From: Ursus arctos | Taxonomy: Eukaryota > Chordata > Mammalia > Carnivora > Ursidae | Length of the DNA stretch: 64,000 bases | Assembly: GCF_023065955.2 (NCBI RefSeq) | Contig: NW_026622997.1 | Coordinates: forward strand, 10,960,001-11,024,000 | Reading direction: 5' to 3' | In this document: piece by piece, positions 46,863-59,294 of the stretch | How positions within the stretch are numbered: position 1 is the stretch's first letter | How the letters are laid out: every line of letters starts with the position of its first letter | Translations under genes and position numbers: made by a program | Notes under the pieces: model-generated | The model's database searches: none | What the model was told of the DNA's origin: nothing | What the model saw: only the letters and a program-made list of their open reading frames with translations

Positions 46863-49800
46863 TAGGGGTCAAAATATAGCTGTTATGAATTCCAGTTTAT
46901 AATGCCTGCCAAGTATATTATTACTTTCATTAATTTATTGCCAAAACAAAGTATTTTGAAAATTGGCTTTCCTACAAGAAACTTTCAAGAAATAAGAGGT
47001 AAGAAAAGATACAATGATTGACAGCTCCCATAAAATCATGATTCACTGCAATTTTTCTGCAGCTAGAATGGTAAGGGAGCAGCTGACTGCTGACTTGGGG
47101 ATCTCTGGCACAATCAGACAGCCGATTTCAAGTATGCAACATTTTAAATAAAAACTCTTGTGTTTTCCTTCTGAGGGAGATTTCTCATGTCACTATAAAA
47201 TCTCTGGATCAAAGATGTCAAAATTAACATAATTTTACAACGTAGTATAATATTTATACAATGTATTCCTGGCAAAAAAAAAAAAAAGGTCATTTGAACT
47301 TACCCTACCATCACCAGTACTGGTCCCCATGTTAGTGGGCATATAGTACATGTTCAACAAATATTCATCACAGCATTTTTCAAAGAGAAGTCTGGCACCA
47401 TCTCTGCCACTTGCCCCCAAATTGGCCTCCTGATGTGATCCATCATAGAAACATCTGGATTTCTGATCTGTGTACTCTGTGGTTCCAACAGCAGAGAGCT
47501 TTTTCCAGCCTGGATTCACTTGCAACAATCCTACTAAGGACAAATAGTCATTACCACTTCCAATTTTCTAACTTTGAAAAGAGGAGTTATTTCCTGTCCT
47601 CTTTTTATATGTGTGGGAGAAGAAATGATTAGATTCAAACACATTTTTTTCATAGTATTTCAGAATAAGAAAAACATGCCCCCTCTAAATTAGAATCCTA
47701 AGAACTGATTCACTGAATATGGTGAGCCACAATGACTTCATAGAGCAATTATGGGTTCGCAAGAACCAGAAAATACTGCCTTAGCTGCCTCCCTCAAAAT
47801 TATAAAAACCCAGGTGCTATTTTAGTACACACCCCCTGACTCTACTTCTAACACTCATCTTGAGTTGGGTGATAAATGTCTATTAAAACCACAGGCTGTG
47901 AGTGACTGTGTCTGCCTTCTGCTCCTTGTGGCTTCCAACCCACCCAAGCAAAGGTGACATCGGCAGACAGTGGTTGATGGGATGGTTGTTAAAATTGAGC
48001 CAACTCCCAAACACACCCAGCAATAACTCCCAGCTCTGGAGAAAAATGCCTGTCAGACTTCCAGATGGAGCTGAGTTTCAGCAACTACAGCAGAGCCTGG
48101 GAGGAGGAAGGAGACTGTGAGAGCCGAGTCTCCAAGGATGGGGTTCATCTGTGTCAGGACAGATGCTCGCATGTTCCAGCAGAAGCCAAGTTCTTGAAGA
48201 GAAAAGTGTGGGCAGAGGAAGACTGTATGTTAGGGGAATGTCCTCTCTAATTATAAGTATAGATCCACACATAGAGTAAATCTTGCATCCTGCTGGGTCA
48301 AACAATGAAACATTGCCTCAATGGTCTTTGGGATAATCTGGACATTCAGGTAATTGGGTGCTATCCTCAGGTCAAGATCTCAGAAGCAGAGTCCAAGGTA
48401 AAGTTTCATAAGGTTTATTAAGAAGTGTATTTAAAACAACCAGTAGAGGCACAAGAAAAGGAAAAGGGAAGGAAAGGAAGTTGTCCTACAGAGGGTAAAT
48501 TTGGCTCAGTCCTGCAGGGGGAGCTGTAGAGACAGTGCAACCACACCTCAGAGTCCAGGGGCAAGGGAACTGATGTATTCATACTGCTGCATCCATCTTC
48601 ATCAGTCAAGGGCTGCCATTGGGGGGGCGGGGGGATTGCCAGGCACTTGTAGCTTTCAGAGCGTGCAGATGAAACAAAGTTGAAGGTGTCCTCACACCCA
48701 AAGCAACACCAGTGGTCCTCAGACACCCATGCAGGTTGTCGGGAGTGAAAGCATATGGGGGCCACGGTGCAAGAAAATGGCAAAGGATCCAAAGGGATGT
48801 GGGTGCAGCAGTGACAGCATGTGCTACAGAGAGACCATCGCCTGCAAAATTTGCCTAGTGGCTTCTCAGGAAGAAAGTGTGACCTCTGTTCACAAAAACA
48901 CAAGCCATCTGTGCTCATCTAACAAAGGGCCTCTGGGCTGCTCATCAGAACTAGTTTTTGATATAATTGCCCTGTTCCTGCAGGCTTAGAAGTTTCCCCA
49001 GACTAGTCTCTCACCTTCTGTATTTTTTTATAGCCCCACCAGTGACCTGCTCTTACTAGCTCTTGTCCTCCCTTCCTCACTGTCCTCCCTCCCCTCCCTC
49101 CTTCGCTTTCAGTATTTCTCTTCCCTCTTTTTCTTCCCCTCCTGCTTTTCCAACCATAATATCATTATCTTACCTTGGGCTGCTTCTGATTCCACATAAA
49201 TGCAATAGTTCAGATACCAAAAACTAGTTGATATAAAAATATACAATCAAAATAAGCGTGCACATTTTTTCAGTTAAATCGATTATTCAAGGAGGAAAAA
49301 TCTCTGGGAAACTGACAGAGCAATATTTGATTCAAAATGTCATTTAAACCCCTAAGGTTTAATAAGGTGATTGTTTCTCTATACCTATAACATCATTTAA
49401 AAAAATATGCTGGTTAATTGTGGTACAATTCTATTTCCAGAGCAATTTGGTTTTTTTAGTGATGGCTTTCTGTTTCACTTGGACCTATTACCATGTGAAA
49501 ACATTTGATGAGCCTTTTTAGCCAAAGCAAAACCCAAGAGTTACAAACATACTTTGAAAGTCTAATGGATACTAGCCAGAGATCAGAGATGTTTCCTCCT
49601 ACTTGTACTCACACAAACTTGAAAAGAGGTAGTCATAACCATTTCCTTTTCTCGTTAATATCTGCACCTACTTTAAATCTGTCCCTAATAAAAATGCTGA
49701 AGGGAGAGTGAATATATTTGGAAGACCGTATCATAATAGTAATAAAGGACACATTATTAGCGTCTCCTCCAATTTAGAATCCAAAGAATTGATTTATGAA

Positions 49801-50038
49801 AGCTGTGAGGCTAAGGCACAGACACATCAGCCAAAAATATAGACTTTGTTGCCTTTCTAAGCATACTAAGATACTAAGAAGCACAAAATAACTAATTTAT
49901 ACTTGTAACAAATTTGCTTTGCAAATCAATGGTTAAAGAAATATAGTTCTTGGCTTTACTTATTTTTTCACCATGCCCTAACGTTTTAGTTTTTAGTTCC
50001 AAGGAAGATCTTTTTATCCTAACCATAAAAGTACAGTT
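46863..50038. other. No gene or clear repeat recognised
   Basis: About 3.2 kb. It holds a 13-nt poly-A near 47275 and a moderate-GC part at 47880-48960 with frames of 166 codons (minus, 48418-48918) and 86 codons (plus) in overlapping positions. Neither has recognisable domains. The minus frame is Cys- and Ser-rich and looks like chance coding. Confidence 0.4.
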
Positions 50039-50055
50039 AAAAAAGAGATAATCAG

Positions 50056-50250
50056 GGGCGCCTGGGTGGCACAGCGGTTAAGCGTCTGCCTTCGGCTCAG
50101 GGCGTGATCCCGGCGATCTGGGATCGAGCCCCACATCAGGCTCTTCTGCTATGAGCCTGCTTCTTCCTCTCCCACTCCCCCTGCTTGTGTTCCCTCTCTC
50201 ACTGGCTGTCTCTATCTCTGTCGAATAAATAAATAAAATCTTAAAAAAAA
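50056..50250 (+). mobile_element. Carnivore can-SINE, youngest copy, bear-like type
   Basis: A nearly perfect consensus: 'ggcgcctgggtggcacagcg', 'gcgtctgccttcggctcagg', 'tctgctatgagcctgcttct', 'gtcgaataaataaataaaat' and poly-A. CpG sites in the body are largely intact. The 16-bp target-site duplication aaaaagagataatcag at 50040-50055 and 50251-50266 is exact. Confidence 0.98.
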
Positions 50251-50269
50251 AAAAAGAGATAATCAGTTG

Positions 50270-51640
50270 TTAAATATGTGCTGTTGAAAGATACAACGTA
50301 AATAAGACATAGATCTTGGCCTTGGGATGCTTATGCACCAAGGAAATCAAATATACACTCATGACATAGAGAGTAATGAACATCTACAAGAGAAAAATAA
50401 TACTGGCAGTAATCCAAAGTTGGAAAACAAAACAAATCCGATGCAGTTAGTATAAGAAGCAGGAAACCCCGCCTGGTAATGAGACACAGTCACAGGCTAG
50501 AACAGTGTTTCTTACGTGCCAAGCCTACATTTATTTAAGTTGAAAAGTAGGACTGGAATAGTCTCACTTTTTTTTCTTTACCTGAATTTACTACTTCCCT
50601 ACAGTATCAGGACTTGCTGAACTTGGAACATGGGGGAGTTTCAATGGCTTCTTATTACAATTCTCATAGACACTTTTTAGTATTCGCTTTGACTTTCATT
50701 TGTAAAAATTCTATCTAGTGAGCAGTAATGAAGTGATGAATAAAGGTAAATAGCATCAGGATGCATGAACAGGCTGTATGGGGGGGGTTGGGGAGGGAGA
50801 ACAAAGATGCCAAGATCAGTATGAACATGCACCTAGTTCCCTATCTCTCATCATCCCAGGAAAAGCTGTGAGAGGGTGGGGTGATGCTGTTGGACTCCAC
50901 ATCTGTGCTCTAGGGGAGCGGCCTTGCCCTCCTACCTTCTTATAGAAGAAAGAACCAAAAACAGCCTTGGTTGAGGAATAAGCAGACAGGCCATCTGCCT
51001 GTAAGTTCCAGCTAGAGGCAAAGCTGTCTGAGCACGTCAGCTTATGCACCTGGAGACATTGTGAGACATTGGCTTCAGGCTGCTTCATGCGCAGAGAGAG
51101 GACGCGGTCCCCTGAAAAGCTGAGTTGGGCACAGGCTCTGCCATTGGAGAATGGGAAGCCCTTGGTCTTGGTGAGCCCATTGCCTGGAAGTTGACCTCCA
51201 GGCGCTCACTGGACAATCCCCCTTGCCTCACCACCACAGAAAACAGGACATATTTATTTAAAAGAAATAGTTAGAATATATTTCATAGCTGTATCACTGG
51301 GGGTGGGAAAAGTACTCTATTCATTTTTAACCCCCAATAATCAGCACATTGTTGAACATATCATATGCATTCTAACAAACCTTTTCTGAATATTACATGG
51401 ACCCAGCACCAGGGTCACTCTGGAACATTTTGCTTTCTCTGTCACAGCTGATGAGCTGGTATCACAAGAGAGACTCAGCAGTCTCTAATGCAGCAAGATA
51501 TAATCCTCACCAGAAAGGTTTCTCTGTTGGTCTTCGTATTGACTGTTCAGCAACTGAACTCAACACCATTAGCTTTTCATTACATCTCTTTGCATTTTCC
51601 CTTGGGGGAAGCCTGATGCGACTGCACTGGGCATCATATA
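50270..51640. other. No gene recognised
   Basis: Unique-looking DNA. The run at 50780-50797 (eight G, then GGGG and GGG tracts) could form a G-quadruplex. A 90-codon minus frame (50816-51088) and a 94-codon plus frame (51397-51681) carry no known domain. Confidence 0.4.
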
Positions 51641-51649
51641 TTAAAGTAA

Positions 51650-51800
51650 TAGTGATAATAATAGCACAAGGCGTTTACTGAATACTGACTGTATGTCAGG
51701 CATTGCGCTGAATGTATCACCTACATTATCTTAATTTTTGAAAGAAACCAATAAGTTGGTTATTATTGTGTCATATTTTACTATGGAGAAAATTACATGG
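51650..51800 (-). repeat. MIR SINE
   Basis: 'Gcgtttactgaatactgact', 'tatgtcaggcattgcgctga' and 'acctacattatcttaatttt' match antisense MIR. Confidence 0.7.
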
Positions 51801-52304
51801 GAAAGTAGAGATGTAAACCTATACTTGTAATGAGTTTTCTATTCAGTCTTGACATTATCTGGCAAAGAAGGCACTGTAGACCAAAACACTTAAGCTGTAG
51901 GGATTAGTGACTCTTACCTCTTATTATATCTCCAGTACCAAAGTTCCATTAAGGCTTGTCTGCCTTGCTCCTTAATCTATCTTCGGTGATGAGATCAGGG
52001 CTTGACATGAAGTAGATGTTCAACAAAACCATACAATCAATAAGGTCTCCAAACCTTCCTCTTCCAGAACAACAGAGATATGTACCTTGCTTCCTATGCA
52101 ATGCTTGGTAGAAGGCAGAAATGGTTAAAGAGACAAATCTGCTTTTAGGTCCACCCCACCTCCACTCCTTGCGAGCCCTCAACACCTGGGGGTTTAGCAT
52201 CTTTACTTTGCCTCTTTCACCATCTCTCCTTAGCTAGGATGTAAAATAAAGAACAATGAGCTTACTGTTTAAAAAGTCTCCACTAAAAGCCCCACCCTTA
52301 CCAT

Positions 52305-52400
52305 TCTCCAGCTACGTGAATTTAAGCAAATCAGTTAAGCTTTCTTAGACTTTATTATAAAGACATTAATCCCTATCTAATAGAAATGTGAAAAAAAATT
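52305..52400 (+). repeat. Probable MIR SINE
   Basis: 'Cagctacgtgaatttaagca' and 'aatcagttaagctttcttag' fit the MIR phrase tagctgtgtgaccttgggcaa..cttaacctctct. It is weakly conserved. Confidence 0.5.
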
Positions 52401-52620
52401 ATAACTTTCAAAGTCATATATGCATGTTATATGTTATCACTGACTAATTATTGTAAAGGATCTATGGAACTAGCTCAAATGAAAGTGTTTATCAGCGACA
52501 AATACTAAGGGATGAAACGTAGTCTCTTTGATTAGAGTACGAATCCTTCGTGAATATATTCTAACACAAATAATTACTTTCACAACCTCCCCAAATAGTA
52601 ATTTAGAACACTTTCAATGC

Positions 52621-52684
52621 AAAAAAAAAAAAAAAAGAAGAAGAAGAAGAAGAAAAGAAAAAGAAAAGGAAAAAGAAAAAAGAA
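52621..52684 (+). repeat. 64-nt polypurine tract (A)n(GAA)n
   Basis: A pure A/G stretch of poly-A, then GAA units, then A-rich G interruptions. It sits immediately 5' of a truncated LTR. Confidence 0.97.
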
Positions 52685-52689
52685 TGAGC

Positions 52690-52985
52690 CCTGATCCAAA
52701 GTGACTGGTGTCCTTATAAAAAGGGGGAATTAGGACACAAACACAAGCCTAGAGGGAAGACAATAGGAAGATCCTGGTAGAAGAAGGCCATCTACAAGCC
52801 AAAGAGAAAGAAAGCCTTGGAACAGATCCTTTCCTCACAGCACTCAGAAAGGACCAACTCTACTGAAACCTTGATTTCAGACTTCTAGTCTCCAGAACTG
52901 TGAGACAGTAAATTTCTGTTGCTTAAGCCACCCAGTTTGGTACTTCGTGATGGCAGCCCTGGCAAATGAATACGAATACTAGTAT
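52690..52985 (+). mobile_element. 5'-truncated MaLR-type LTR
   Basis: 'Gtgactggtgtccttataaa', 'acaagcctagagggaagaca', 'gccatctacaagccaaagag', 'ttcagacttctagtctccag', 'aactgtgagacagtaaattt', 'cttaagccacccagtttggt' and 'ggcagccctggcaaatgaat' follow a mammalian LTR of MaLR/ERVL class. No viral coding sequence is present. Confidence 0.72.
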
Positions 52986-53324
52986 ATGGAACTTCTAACA
53001 CTTCCTTCTACTGGAAACAAATTTACCAATACAATATAGGGTTTATGTATAGCTGTTTTTGCCTTTAGCCTTATGGTATTTAATCAAAATACGGTTTTTT
53101 TAAGTAAGTTCCTTTTTTACCTATACCTTTAATGGGGTTACATCATATATTTGTAATACAATTAGATTAATTTGTCAGACTGAATTCCATCCTAGACTCC
53201 TCCAACAACCTCGTGACTTTTTAAAATGTGCATACGATAAATGATTTTGAGGGGAAAACAACAACAAAACAACACTTTCAATTCTATTTCAACCTTCCTG
53301 ACTTGAATTACTTTCGTTGTGCAT

Positions 53325-53500
53325 TTTATTTATTTTAATTTGTTATTTTTTAAATCCCAGCATGGCTAACATACGATGTTATGTTAGTTTCTCGGCATAC
53401 AATACATTCAACAATTCTGTCCATTACTCAATGCTCGTTGTGCCAAGTGTCCTCTAATCTCCGTCACTTATTTCACCCATCCTCACAAGGGTGTGGTGGA
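53325..53500 (-). mobile_element. Caniform L1 3' UTR fragment, antisense
   Basis: 'Gcatggctaacatacgatgt', 'tacaatacattcaacaattc', 'ttactcaatgctcgttgtgc' and 'caagtgtcctctaatctccg' are the reverse of the carnivore L1 3' end. It is 5'-truncated. Confidence 0.8.
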
Positions 53501-53509
53501 ATGTAGTCA

Positions 53510-55960
53510 TTCTCTGTATTTTTCAGGTAAACCCTAAAAGCTTTATCTTCTCTGACAATTTATTTTGGTCAACTTATCGCATCTCTTATCCATTAACAAC
53601 CATCACATCACCTGTGAACGTAACAAGTAAAGCAGGTATCAGATGGTTCCAGCAAACTCTGTAGGTGCTTCACACAGGCATCTAGAGTCGAGACAGACCA
53701 TATGACCCATTCGACAGAGATTACTTGTCCCTACCACCACCGCTCCCCACACACACTCTGAAAAAGACGATGTCAAATAAACAGAAGTTTTCTTTGACTA
53801 ACTCAAGCCCTGTAAATAATCTCAAAAGACACACTGGAAATTTAGGAGAAGGAAAAAATGTGTTTCCTTATTTTTTACTTCTCCTCTAATAAAACAGAAA
53901 AGCCACTGCTTTGCTTGGAGGGACTGGAACAAATCTCACTGCACATCCAAGAGAGCTCTGGGTGATGAATATTTAACAGACGGGTCAGCTGTAAACAGCT
54001 GTAACTCCCTGGTGAATCACTTATTTCAGACACCCAAGCAATCTCGTCATTGAGGTCCCACCTGCAGGTCATTGGGCTTTTCCTCTCCTTCCAACATTAA
54101 GCTGTTTGTTTACAACCTCCTCCATGTTAAGACTTTTTGCCCATGTAGCTCCGAGGGTGATGGATGGCATTTGATTTCATTTGCCTCTATTGATCTGATT
54201 CATCCCCACCCTCACATTCCCTCTCATTGGGCTGCAATCTACTTGACTCATATTCACTCTTCATTCACTGCGCAGACCACTGCTCTTTTCTAGTATTCTA
54301 GCTGGTCTGTGTGCCCCTGACTCTACCAAGCATGGGCCCCAATTTGTCTTATAAATAAGGAAATTAAACTGCATGCCCTGCTTGTGTCAGATTTTGCTTC
54401 CAGTGCTTGTAACTCAGGGCATCTTGGTCAGATCTACTTCAAGCTTATGGCCCCAGGTCACACTGCTCCTGACACAGCTGACTGAAGCCACCTTGGTAAA
54501 CACACCCTGGTGTGTGAGTAGCAAAATCATACAGATGAGTTAACAATGGAAGCAGTACTATGCTCTAGTGGAGAATTCCAGAGAACTGCACATGCATTTT
54601 CTTTTCGAGGCCAAGGTTAGATGCCCACCTTCCTCCTGTTTCCACAAAAGAATGAAGAGTTCACAAAGACCAACTGAATACTAGTTGAGATCACTTATTG
54701 TCTGGCATTCAGAACGGGAGGAAATCCTCAAGATTAAAGCTAAGAGTGATTAGAAAAGGCATAATAGTTTAGAAATCTCAGGGACACAGAAAAACATGTT
54801 GGTCCTCCATTTGGAGGACTTGGAAAGAAACTCAAGAGGCCAGTGAATCCTACTCTGGACCCTTCACTGCAGAGCAGTTATCTCATTTTAAAGACACCCT
54901 CCCCCACCCCCATGGGGGGAAGTTCGGTAATTTACACAGCAGCTCCGCAAATAACATTCCTGCTAAGCAACATCAATATTGACACACGGCGCTTAGTCGG
55001 TAGTCAGCCTATTTCCTCCTAAGAGCTAATCCAGCGGTACTTGAGAAAAGTCACTCAGTACTTTCTTCCTTTAATCCAACCTTAATTTCCTATGTTACAT
55101 GTTTTCTCGTTTCTTTTTGTTTTCCTCAAAGGAGATGGGGCCCATTTTATCACCATGAATGCCTTTTTTTTAAGTACCACAAATCCTAACACTGGTCTCT
55201 CCCCACTTCCTTCTTTTAGTTTAGTTGCTCACATCCTTGGGTTTTTTTTTCTTTGCCTTTTTTCTCCTACCTCACTCCCACCTTCACTTTCTGGATTCTG
55301 TGCAATCTCTATGACACTGTTATGCAATGACCAGAGGCCAACAGAACATTCTGCTAATTTCTGGCTACTTTGGAAACCATGAGAGTCTGTCTTGGGTTGC
55401 TAAATTCTTCACTCCTTAGTCCTTCCTCGGACACTCCTTGGTTTTTCTAAAAGTTGCACAACATTGCTGATTCACATTCAGTTATTCAGTGTGCAGACAC
55501 CAAACAGCAAATGACATTTCTATTGGCTTCACATAAGGGGAGTGAGCTGCCTTGCAGAACAGTGATAGGGGTGAGGCTTTACCTCCAGACTCTGTTGCCA
55601 AATGCCAACTGCCTTCTTATTCCCTACTGACAAACTGATTCTCGAGAAGAGAGTCAAAACTCCTTCTCAAATTCACAACACTAAAGTGTTGCTTATCTTT
55701 GAGTCACATTTTTACAGGGTCCAAAGCCTTCAAGTAAATCAGTGCGCCCTCTACAGCAGAAGTGTTTGGGAGACAAAATGAGGCAGGTCTTTCCTCTACA
55801 TTCATGCCAACTTCGCCTCCACTTTATGCCACTTTCACCAAGTGTTCAGTAGCCTTCAAGTCCTTTAAATGAGCCAGGTCCATGCCCACAAAACTTGACT
55901 GGACCTTGCCCTACCTCTGCTTTCCCCAGCTTTTCTGGTCTCAGGACTTCATGTGGAGTT
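53510..55960. other. No gene or clear repeat recognised
   Basis: About 2.4 kb of unique-looking DNA without SINEs. Two CAGCTG E-box cores sit 10 bp apart at 53986-53991 and 53996-54001. Frames up to 96 codons (55092-55382) have no known domain. Confidence 0.45.
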
Positions 55961-55964
55961 GATT

Positions 55965-56445
55965 GTTTCCAAAAATGGCCTCGATTCTCTACCTCTCCTT
56001 ATCTTCACACCGTTTGCAGATGACTTTGTAATTTTTCCCGTTAAGAAATGGAGTTTACTCCCTCACCCCCTGAATCAGGGCTGGCCTTGAGACTGACTTT
56101 GCAACAGAAATGAAAATATGCAAATCTAAGCCTCAAGAGGTTGTGCGCCCTTTTACTCACTCTTGAAATCCCACATCTACTATGAGAATGAGCTTCTGTA
56201 AGATCAAAGACAACACGGAACAGGGCTAAATTATCTCAACTGAAGCTACGCAGACCAACTACCCCCCATGCAACCTGCCTACATAGCTATGGACACAGGA
56301 ATGGGTCTGATCAGGATCGGCCAAGCCTGGTCCTGTTTAGTGCAGATGCCCTGCTGACCCAAGGATTCATGAGAAATAAGAAATGGTTGTTATTTTAACC
56401 CACTAAGTTTTGGGGTGGTTTGTTATACAAAATAGCTAATGGATA
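55965..56445 (+). mobile_element. Old MLT1-like LTR
   Basis: 'Atggcctcgattctctacct', 'aatggagtttactccctcac', 'tgaatcagggctggccttga', 'cctcaagaggttgtgcgccc', 'gaaatggttgttattttaac' and 'ccactaagttttggggtggt' form a common mammalian LTR order, ending near 'agctaatggatacac'. It is a solo LTR with the subfamily unresolved. Confidence 0.65.
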
Positions 56446-56449
56446 CACA

Positions 56450-57980
56450 TCCCATACTCTTGTTCCCGTTCTCTTCTTTTCACTGTAATGAATGAGTCTT
56501 TCTGCCCTATATTTGATCCTTGGCATTGCTGAAGAATACGACATCTCTAACTACTGGTTTCCTGCTCTATAATTTTGGAAAGAATGTACACCATTGTGTA
56601 TCCACTGCTCTCGGTGCCCTGCCTCACGGGGAGAGGACTCAGACACCCAGACCAGATGAGTACCTACTGTCCCCCTCCACAGCCCCTGTGAAGCTTCTCT
56701 TCTTTCTACATTTCCTCCTCCTGGGAGCACCACCTCCAACTACCCAGTCAGTCATGCACACCACAACTGAAGAGTAACCCAAGGCTCCTTCTCCCTCATC
56801 CCTTCGAGACCACATCCTTCCATTTGTTATTACCCTATACCACCTCTCTCCCTTGCACCCCCACTCCCAGGAGGGCTCCAGCCACCAGGGATCATAACCA
56901 CATGGCAGGTTCCCAAGAAGGATTTGCTGAGTGACTCTCACGGACGAGTGGTTCACCAACTCACATCTCTCTCTGATCAGGTCATCAAAGAAAAATTTGT
57001 AAAATATAATTGTTTTATATCTCCTCTTGCATTCTCCCCAATCAACACTAACTTTGGTAAAATCATCTTTTGTTGCCATTGGATTCTCTTTCTAATAGTA
57101 GGTCCCATGATGAAAAGTCTAAATGTCTGCAGGCTTTATTAATTTTTGCTACAAATAAAATGAGTTGAATACATTTGGGCTTGGTATGAGCATTACACAG
57201 GAATCAAACGTAAGGCAAGTATACAAGAAGGAGGGCCAGTCTACCTGTCAACAATCATGCCCAACACCCTAGTTTCTCATATGTTTTTCATGTTTAACTT
57301 AAACAGCTCAAAATCATGTCATTAAAGGCATTTGGCTTCCCATACCTTACCTGCTCCTACCTCTGCCCTGGCCACAGACTCACAGGGACATGACGACGGC
57401 TGCACCAGGCAAGCTTCAGACCGAAGGGATTGTATTGTTGCCGGTGGCTGGGTGGGTAGCACCCTGGATGTAAAACACTTCTTCCTGACACTTCAAATCC
57501 CCCCAGATGTATCTATAACTGGCAAGATGCCAGAGGGAAGCTGCTCTGGTGTGAGGTTCATGGCGTATACGCTGGAGCACTCACTGCCCACTTTCCTCTT
57601 CTCTGCAAGGTGCTCACTGACTATATAATCAGGCCTTCACCTTGGAAGCGGACCATAGGAATCTCAGCCCTTGTTGGGAAACAAACAATGATTATCCCAA
57701 ACTGGCTCTGTGGGATGTGCCTAAATCCGGATGTGCATGATTTTTGTAACACTGAACATCTGAATAATCTTGGCACTCGGGAAACAGTGACTGCAGGGCA
57801 ATGCGGAAGCAAGTGTTAAACGAAACGAAGATGCTTGGCGCTGGCTGAGGACGGGAGGAAGCTCCCAGCCCCAGACCCACAGAGCTTGAAGAGCTGCGGT
57901 CCTCATTCCCCCATGCTCAGAGGTGAGGATTCGCCCTCCCAATCCTGATTTTTCCATACCGCTGCAGAGAGTACTCAGTC
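56450..57980. other. No gene or clear repeat recognised
   Basis: Moderate-GC unique-looking DNA with many overlapping short frames. The longest are 146 codons (minus, 56639-57079) and 98 codons (plus, 57332-57628). None shows a recognisable domain. An exon cannot be excluded, but I see no support for one. Confidence 0.4.
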
Positions 57981-57984
57981 TTTT

Positions 57985-58130
57985 GACCTATATTTTTTTC
58001 AATCATCCTCATGACAATATTGCAGCTTAAGTATGATTATTATTTTTCCCATCTTATAAATGGAGATAATGAGACGAATGTAAGGTAATAGTTTGTCCAA
58101 TATTACATGATAATACGAATAATGGGGCTC
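57985..58130 (-). repeat. MIR SINE
   Basis: 'Atcatcctcatgacaatatt', 'tttcccatcttataaatgga' and 'agtttgtccaatattacatg' follow antisense MIR. Confidence 0.65.
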
Positions 58131-58194
58131 CTTTCTATCTTATATTCATTTTCTTTTGGCCTGATAAAGACCTAGCTAAGTAGACTGCATTAGC

Positions 58195-58320
58195 ATCCCT
58201 CTAGAGAGGGAAAATAGACGCAGGGAGGTCACTGTGAAGTGACGTGTCCAAGGTCGAGTATCCAGCAAGTGTCAGAATTTGGATTTGTCCCCAAGTTTGA
58301 TGATTCAAAGCTCGTGTTTG
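58195..58320 (-). repeat. MIR SINE, tRNA-side part
   Basis: 'Gtgaagtgacgtgtccaagg', 'agtgtcagaatttggatttg' and 'tttgatgattcaaagctcgt' follow antisense MIR. It lies next to another MIR in the same orientation. Confidence 0.6.
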
Positions 58321-58824
58321 TTTGATTTTAGCTCACGTCCCCTGCATTTCCACAGGTCAGCCTCCTTTGTAACCTCCTTTGGGAACCTGAGGATTTAAGG
58401 AAGAATCTGGAGTCAGAGCTTTATTCCCTTGAGCCCATGCACAAACATTCTCTCCTTTTCCTCCCTCAGGGGAAGACTACAGCCAAACTGTGTGCAGTTG
58501 GCTGTTATGTTCCGTGAGTCTTACTTTGACGGCAATGTCACCTACCAAATTATCCTGTATAGGAAGAGATTGACGTCATCATAGTGCCAGATCTGACTCT
58601 GTCCCTTGACCTGGATCTTTCCCTCTTCATTGCACTAGTACTGAGTACAGCTTTCTTAGGGGCTTTTCACTAAATGTACCTATACTCTTGCAAACAGAAG
58701 GATTTTACTCCCTCCACCCCCCATCAATAGCCACTTAATTAGAAAATTAAAATCCGTCATCTTTCCCTAGAAAATTCTGGTTCTTGGCTTATCACTGGTG
58801 GTGAAAGTTCAAGATAACAACAAT

Positions 58825-59030
58825 GAATATTTATCGAGGATCTGCTAAGTTGTTAGCCACTGTGCTAACCGTTTTAATGTTTACTTTATTGAATTCTCAC
58901 AATAACCTAGTAAGCTAACTGTTGTTGTTATTGTACACATTAGGTTAAGAAACAAAAGAATTTGCCTGTGATTGTACAGCTAATAAAATGTCAGACTTGA
59001 GATCGAGCCTGAATTTTCTGATGGTAAAAT
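58825..59030 (-). repeat. MIR SINE, nearly full length
   Basis: 'Acaatgaatatttatcgagg', 'gccactgtgctaaccgtttt', 'gaattctcacaataacctag', 'gcctgtgattgtacagctaa' and 'cagacttgagatcgagcctg' cover most of antisense MIR. Confidence 0.75.
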
Positions 59031-59294
59031 GTAATTTAGCAATAAGCACTGTTTAAGATTTTTCAAAATATCCGTACTCTTTGAGCTCAAATTCTATTCC
59101 TGTTTATTACAAAGAAATAATCAGAGGTAATCTTAAATACGTAAACACAAGATAAAATACAACAATTATTTATAATTGCACAAATTTAGTAGCAAAAACA
59201 TTTAATAATTTTTAAATAGGCATTGTTTAATATTACGCCGTTGTGTTTTGAAGATAGAACATGGCATTTGATCATATGAGAGAGCACCCGAGCT

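Noticed and set aside
10060..48900. Loose resemblance between 10080-10540 and 48380-48900 (both start with a gatttattgg/gtttattaag-like phrase)
   Set aside because: The similarity is limited to short phrases and I could not align longer parts by eye.
48418..48918. 166-codon minus-strand frame, Cys/Ser-rich
   Set aside because: No recognisable domain, and overlapping frames on the other strand. Composition fits chance frames in moderate-GC DNA.
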